Origin: an uncultured Verrucomicrobiota bacterium
Lineage (GTDB): Bacteria > Verrucomicrobiota > Verrucomicrobiia > Limisphaerales > JADLHS01
Direction of reading: 5' to 3'
Length of the DNA: 8,543 nt
NCBI GenBank assembly: GCA_937894935.1
Contig: CALAYC010000249.1
Coordinates: 1 to 8,543 of the forward strand
Shown: in pieces, positions 6,085 through 8,543 of the stretch
How positions within the stretch are numbered: position 1 is the first letter of the stretch
How the letters are laid out: every line of letters begins with the position of its first letter
Notes under the pieces: model-generated
Told to the model about the DNA's origin: nothing
What the model saw: only the letters and a program-made list of their open reading frames with translations
Database searches by the model: none
Program-made: the position numbers and the translations under genes

Positions 6085-6110
6085 GATTTATATCTCGTTC
6101 AACGGCTTTT

Positions 6111-6749
6111 TTAACGGCAGTGCCGAAAACCTGACCGAAAACTGTGATGGTGTCGGTGTCCACCGAAACCAACCCCGAACGAAACGCGCGGCCCATAATA
6201 AGTCGGCACGTAACTGCGATAATACGGATAATAGACGTTCCGATAGGTGGATTGCGGCACACCAAAATAGTGCACCGAAACGGTGCTCCGCGGCTGCGGG
6301 TAATAAACAACGGTCGGAGACGTTTGGACAACCTGTGTCGTCGGCTGGGTTTGATAAGTCGGCGCTGCGGCGACGGTAGCCGCTTCAGCTTCAGCTTTTT
6401 TCTGCGCCTCCTCAGCAGCTTGACGTTGTTCCGCGCCACGACGAATCAAAGCGGTCGTGACTTCCGTGGAAACACCTTGATCGCGCAAATTGATGATATC
6501 CTGCGCACTCAAGCGATATGGACGATCGGAGTTCTGGATGTAATCCACGATGACAGCGTCTCCAACTCCGGATTTGCTCAGTTGCACAATTTCTTCAACT
6601 GGCGTCGGAACTTTCAATGACGGCGCAGTCGCGGTGGAGTCCGATTGCCACGTGCTGGTGCTCGACGCGTTTTGCGCTCGCGAATTGACAGGCGTGAAGG
6701 CTGCCCAGGCAACGGCGACACTGACGGCTATAATCAGTTTCTTTTTCAT
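6111..6749 (-). CDS. Secreted hypothetical protein with helical domain and Tyr/His/Gly-rich tail
   Basis: I cannot assign a function to this 212-residue protein. It begins with a clear signal peptide (MKKK, hydrophobic core, likely cleavage after SRA at residue 25). A Ser/Thr-rich linker follows to about 48. Residues 50-104 form a compact predicted-helical unit (EEIVQLSKSGVGDAVIVDYI, then LSAQDIINLRDQGVS and TTALI). As I recall, this kind of segment recurs in secreted proteins of Verrucomicrobia. Residues 105-128 are Ala/Glu/Gln/Lys-rich and could form a coiled coil. The tail, 131-212, is low in complexity: Gln/Thr/Pro, then Tyr-rich (YYPYYRSY), then Gly/His/Arg-rich (GFGGHRHHHSF), with Cys211 next to last. 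GGAG five bases before the ATG supports the start. It is separated from the upstream permease gene by 140 bp, so it is probably its own unit. A surface, matrix or metal-binding role is only a guess. Confidence 0.85.
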   Translation of the reverse strand: MKKKLIIAVSVAVAWAAFTPVNSRAQNASSTSTWQSDSTATAPSLKVPTPVEEIVQLSKSGVGDAVIVDYIQNSDRPYRLSAQDIINLRDQGVSTEVTTALIRRGAEQRQAAEEAQKKAEAEAATVAAAPTYQTQPTTQVVQTSPTVVYYPQPRSTVSVHYFGVPQSTYRNVYYPYYRSYVPTYYGPRVSFGVGFGGHRHHHSFRSGFRHCR

Positions 6750-6754
6750 AACTG

Positions 6755-6778
6755 CTCCAATTTCTTCCGCGACCTCCT
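6755..6778 (-). promoter_or_regulatory. Ribosome-binding region of the secreted-protein gene, with an extra distal SD
   Basis: The start-proximal GGAG (6758-6755) is five bases from the ATG at 6749 and is probably the working site. A perfect consensus AGGAGG lies farther upstream (6778-6773), 23 bases from the ATG, too distant for normal initiation. A TTG between them opens a four-codon frame that ends in TGA overlapping the ATG. This could be chance or a standby or coupling arrangement. Confidence 0.45.
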
Positions 6779-6869
6779 CTCCGCAGAAATGTTTCAGGCC
6801 AATCCCAATTTAATTCAAGCCGAGGGCGGCACAAGTAACGATGGGACGCCCTGTTTGAAGAATTCATTC

Positions 6870-6888
6870 AACCGGCCAAGTGCCGGCT
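6870..6888 (-). terminator. Hairpin directly after the permease stop
   Basis: Minus-strand AGCCGGC (6888-6882), loop ACTTG, GCCGGTT (6876-6870): seven pairs including one G-U, starting one base after the gntP-family stop codon. The sequence that follows (GAATGAATTCTTC) has no real U-tract. It may act as a weak terminator or as an mRNA 3'-end stabilizer ahead of the secreted-protein gene. Confidence 0.42.
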
Positions 6889-6889
6889 C

Positions 6890-8392
6890 TCATTTCATCG
6901 GCAACAACACCGAGAAAAGGCAGACCTCAATTAAACCCATAATCGAAACGGCAAACGCCGTAACCGTCCACGTGGAAAGGGTTTCGCGTTCGGTCAATCC
7001 AGACAAACGGCTCACCACCCAAAACCCGCTGTCGTTCATCCACGAAATGCTGAACGAGCCAAACCCGATCGCCAGAAAGATATACATCGGATGATACGGC
7101 AGCGACGCGCCGGAGATCACTTCATACATCATCGCAGACGTGGTCAGCATCGCCACCGTCGCCGAGCCCTGTGCGAAACGAATCGTCAGCGCCACAAAAT
7201 ACGACAGCAGCACGAGATTCATTTGATAACCCTGCGCCAATGCTTTGATGGCATCGCCAACGCCGGCATTACGCAGCATCGCGCCAAAAGCGCCACCCGC
7301 CGCCGTAATGATAATAATTACTCCCGCCGTTTCGACCGGTGATGCCAGCAATTCGCCCAAGGCCGAAAATCGCAACTTCCGTTGCCGCGCCAGAACCCAC
7401 AACGCCAGTGCCGCGCCAACCAACAATGCGATGTTCTTGTTACCTAAAAACAGAAACACCTTCGCCGTGCCAACAAGCCATTGTCGCGAATCATCAGCCG
7501 TCACAATTCCTCCTGCGGCGAATTTGAACACGGAAGCCAGCGAGATTAGCGCAATCGGCAGAAGCACCGGCATGATGCTGTTCACAAACGACGGCAATTC
7601 GTGTTCCGGTTTATGCGCAATGGAATTCATCTCCTCGCGTGTCACCCCGACCGCTTCACGCACCGGCACGGTCATGCGACGATTAATGAGATGCGCAATC
7701 CAAAATCCGCCTGCACAAGGAAGCAATCCTGCGATCACTCCCCAGATCAACGACAAACCCGCGTCGAGCCGCAAATTGTCTATCATGCCGAGCGGCCCAG
7801 GATGCGGAACGGTCAACGAATGCGTCAGCATGGCGCCGACCGCAATCGCCAGCAAATACAGCACATAGTTCTTCCCCGTCCGCAAACACAACGCCCGCGC
7901 CAACGGCAGCATCAGCATGAACATTGTGTCGAAGAAGATCGGAATCGAAAGCACATAGGCACTCACCAGCAATGCCAACGCCGCGCGTTTCTCGCCGAGA
8001 ATGGCAATCATCCGCCGCACCACTTTGTCCGCCGCGCCACTTTCCATCAGCGCCAGTCCGATGATCGCCGCCAAGCCGATGGAAATCGCAATCGCGCCCG
8101 CCACACCGCCGAACTCAATCGCCGTCAATTCCACCGCCGCGATCCAGCTATTGGCCTCGGCATCAGCGCGAAGAGCCGCCGGGAGTTTGCTGATTTGAGC
8201 GGGGGAAAACTGCGGCGTTAAAATTCCGGCCAGGAGAGCCGCAATCATCAAGGCCAGAAACGGATGAACGCGGAGCTTTACAATCAAAAGCACCACCGCC
8301 GCGACGCAAATGGCCAGCACCGCAAAAGGCCAAAGCGGTGTGGCTGTCGCAGCAGCAAAGCAGATCATGGCGCGTGGAATTGCGCCGAACAT
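6890..8392 (-). CDS. GntP-family permease (gluconate / sugar-acid : H+ symporter)
   Basis: This inner-membrane transporter of 500 residues has about a dozen hydrophobic segments. Family hallmarks are visible: IPIFFDTMFMLMLPLARAL at 150-168, THSLTVPHPGPLG at 190-202 (the conserved HPGP), RFAQGSATVAM at 405-415, and WMNDSGFW at 451-458 followed by LTERETLSTWTV. Members import gluconate, idonate, fructuronate, glycerate or related hydroxy acids with protons; the substrate is not decidable here. It is about 50 residues longer than the well-known members. The excess sits in the N-terminus and in a hydrophilic stretch at about 60-90. The start is uncertain: no good ribosome-binding site precedes the ATG at 8392 or the alternative ATG at 8368. 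The start lies 63 bp after an upstream gene on the same strand, with a terminator-like hairpin between them. Confidence 0.9.
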   Translation of the reverse strand: MFGAIPRAMICFAAATATPLWPFAVLAICVAAVVLLIVKLRVHPFLALMIAALLAGILTPQFSPAQISKLPAALRADAEANSWIAAVELTAIEFGGVAGAIAISIGLAAIIGLALMESGAADKVVRRMIAILGEKRAALALLVSAYVLSIPIFFDTMFMLMLPLARALCLRTGKNYVLYLLAIAVGAMLTHSLTVPHPGPLGMIDNLRLDAGLSLIWGVIAGLLPCAGGFWIAHLINRRMTVPVREAVGVTREEMNSIAHKPEHELPSFVNSIMPVLLPIALISLASVFKFAAGGIVTADDSRQWLVGTAKVFLFLGNKNIALLVGAALALWVLARQRKLRFSALGELLASPVETAGVIIIITAAGGAFGAMLRNAGVGDAIKALAQGYQMNLVLLSYFVALTIRFAQGSATVAMLTTSAMMYEVISGASLPYHPMYIFLAIGFGSFSISWMNDSGFWVVSRLSGLTERETLSTWTVTAFAVSIMGLIEVCLFSVLLPMK

Positions 8393-8414
8393 TAACGAAG
8401 CACCGCCGAAACTG

Positions 8415-8447
8415 AAACAAAATTTCCGCGGCGCGCGAACCGCGAAA
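8415..8447 (-). terminator. Intrinsic terminator after the partial upstream gene
   Basis: On the minus strand TTTCGCGG (8447-8440) pairs with CCGCGGAA (8431-8424) around an 8-nt TTCGCGCG loop, with one G-U pair. It is followed by ATTTTGTTT, a fair U-tract. It ends only 22 bases before the permease ATG, so it could either separate the two genes or act as an attenuator in front of the permease. Confidence 0.58.
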
Positions 8448-8455
8448 CGCCACGC

Positions 8456-8543
8456 CTACCGCATCAGCCGATCCACGTTATGCTTGAGATCCGTCCAATC
8501 CAATCGCTCGGCGTTCGGATTCAGGCCATTGATAAAATCTTCG
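8456..8543 (-). CDS. C-terminal 28 codons of an unidentified protein (partial)
   Basis: The minus-strand frame entering from the right edge (first whole codon at 8542) is open for 28 codons and stops at TAG (8458-8456). It begins EDFINGLNPNAERLDW and ends VDRLMR. The composition is that of an ordinary soluble protein end, and a hairpin with a U-tract follows the stop, both supporting a real gene. Of the minus-strand frames, this is the one whose stop fits that terminator. I do not recognise the family from so little. Its position upstream of a GntP-family permease would suit an enzyme of sugar-acid metabolism, but that is context only. Confidence 0.6.
   Translation of the reverse strand, partial: EDFINGLNPNAERLDWTDLKHNVDRLMR

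Noticed and set aside
6068..6439. Minus-strand Lys/Arg-rich open frame of 123 codons
   Set aside because: It is another frame of the secreted-protein gene, crosses the terminator, and gets its basic composition from that gene's Ala/Gln/Lys codons.
7601..8221. Plus-strand open frame of 206 codons rich in His, Arg and Gln
   Set aside because: It is antisense to the GntP-family permease, and such composition is expected opposite hydrophobic membrane-segment codons.
1..8543. tRNA genes, CRISPR arrays, insertion sequences, attachment sites, toxin-antitoxin or defence genes
   Set aside because: I looked for regularly spaced repeats, terminal inverted repeats, transposase-like motifs and tRNA T-arm patterns on both strands and saw none.

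Overview
The window looks like part of a bacterial chromosome from the PVC group, most likely Verrucomicrobiota. Three things suggest this. The left edge carries the 5' end of a 16S rRNA gene (minus strand) with the AGAGTTTGATTCTGGCTC...AACGAACGCTGGCG opening common in that group. Several genes have weak or no Shine-Dalgarno sequences. A secreted protein carries a short helical domain that I associate with Verrucomicrobia. The placement is inference; the visible 16S stretch is only about 41 nt.

Layout. 1-41: 5' tip of 16S rRNA, minus strand. 42-478: AT-rich rRNA leader and promoter region with no gene. It shows two candidate promoters, an A/T UP-like tract, a boxB-like hairpin, boxA, and an 8-bp long-range stem just ahead of the 16S. 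479-2220: a minus-strand pair, birA (biotin protein ligase/repressor) followed by coaX (type III pantothenate kinase), overlapping by 4 bp and pointing into the rRNA promoter region. 2317-4033, plus strand: a KdsD/KpsF-type arabinose-5-phosphate isomerase (Kdo synthesis, hence an LPS-bearing outer membrane) and, 7 bp later, an exported alpha/beta-hydrolase esterase. 4181-6025: htpG (Hsp90), plus strand. 6057-6084: a perfect inverted repeat forming a bidirectional terminator between htpG and the convergent minus-strand genes. 6111-6749: a small secreted Tyr/His/Gly-rich protein. 6890-8392: a GntP-family sugar-acid permease. 8456-8543: the last 28 codons of an unidentified protein, followed by a terminator-like hairpin.

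The genes are mostly housekeeping: cofactor supply (biotin attachment, CoA), outer-membrane lipid precursor, protein folding and carboxylate uptake. No mobile element, CRISPR array, tRNA or defence cassette is visible. The most informative parts are the dense rRNA leader, the crowded divergent birA/kdsD start region, and the lineage-style secreted protein. I see no clear candidate for a new multi-gene system.
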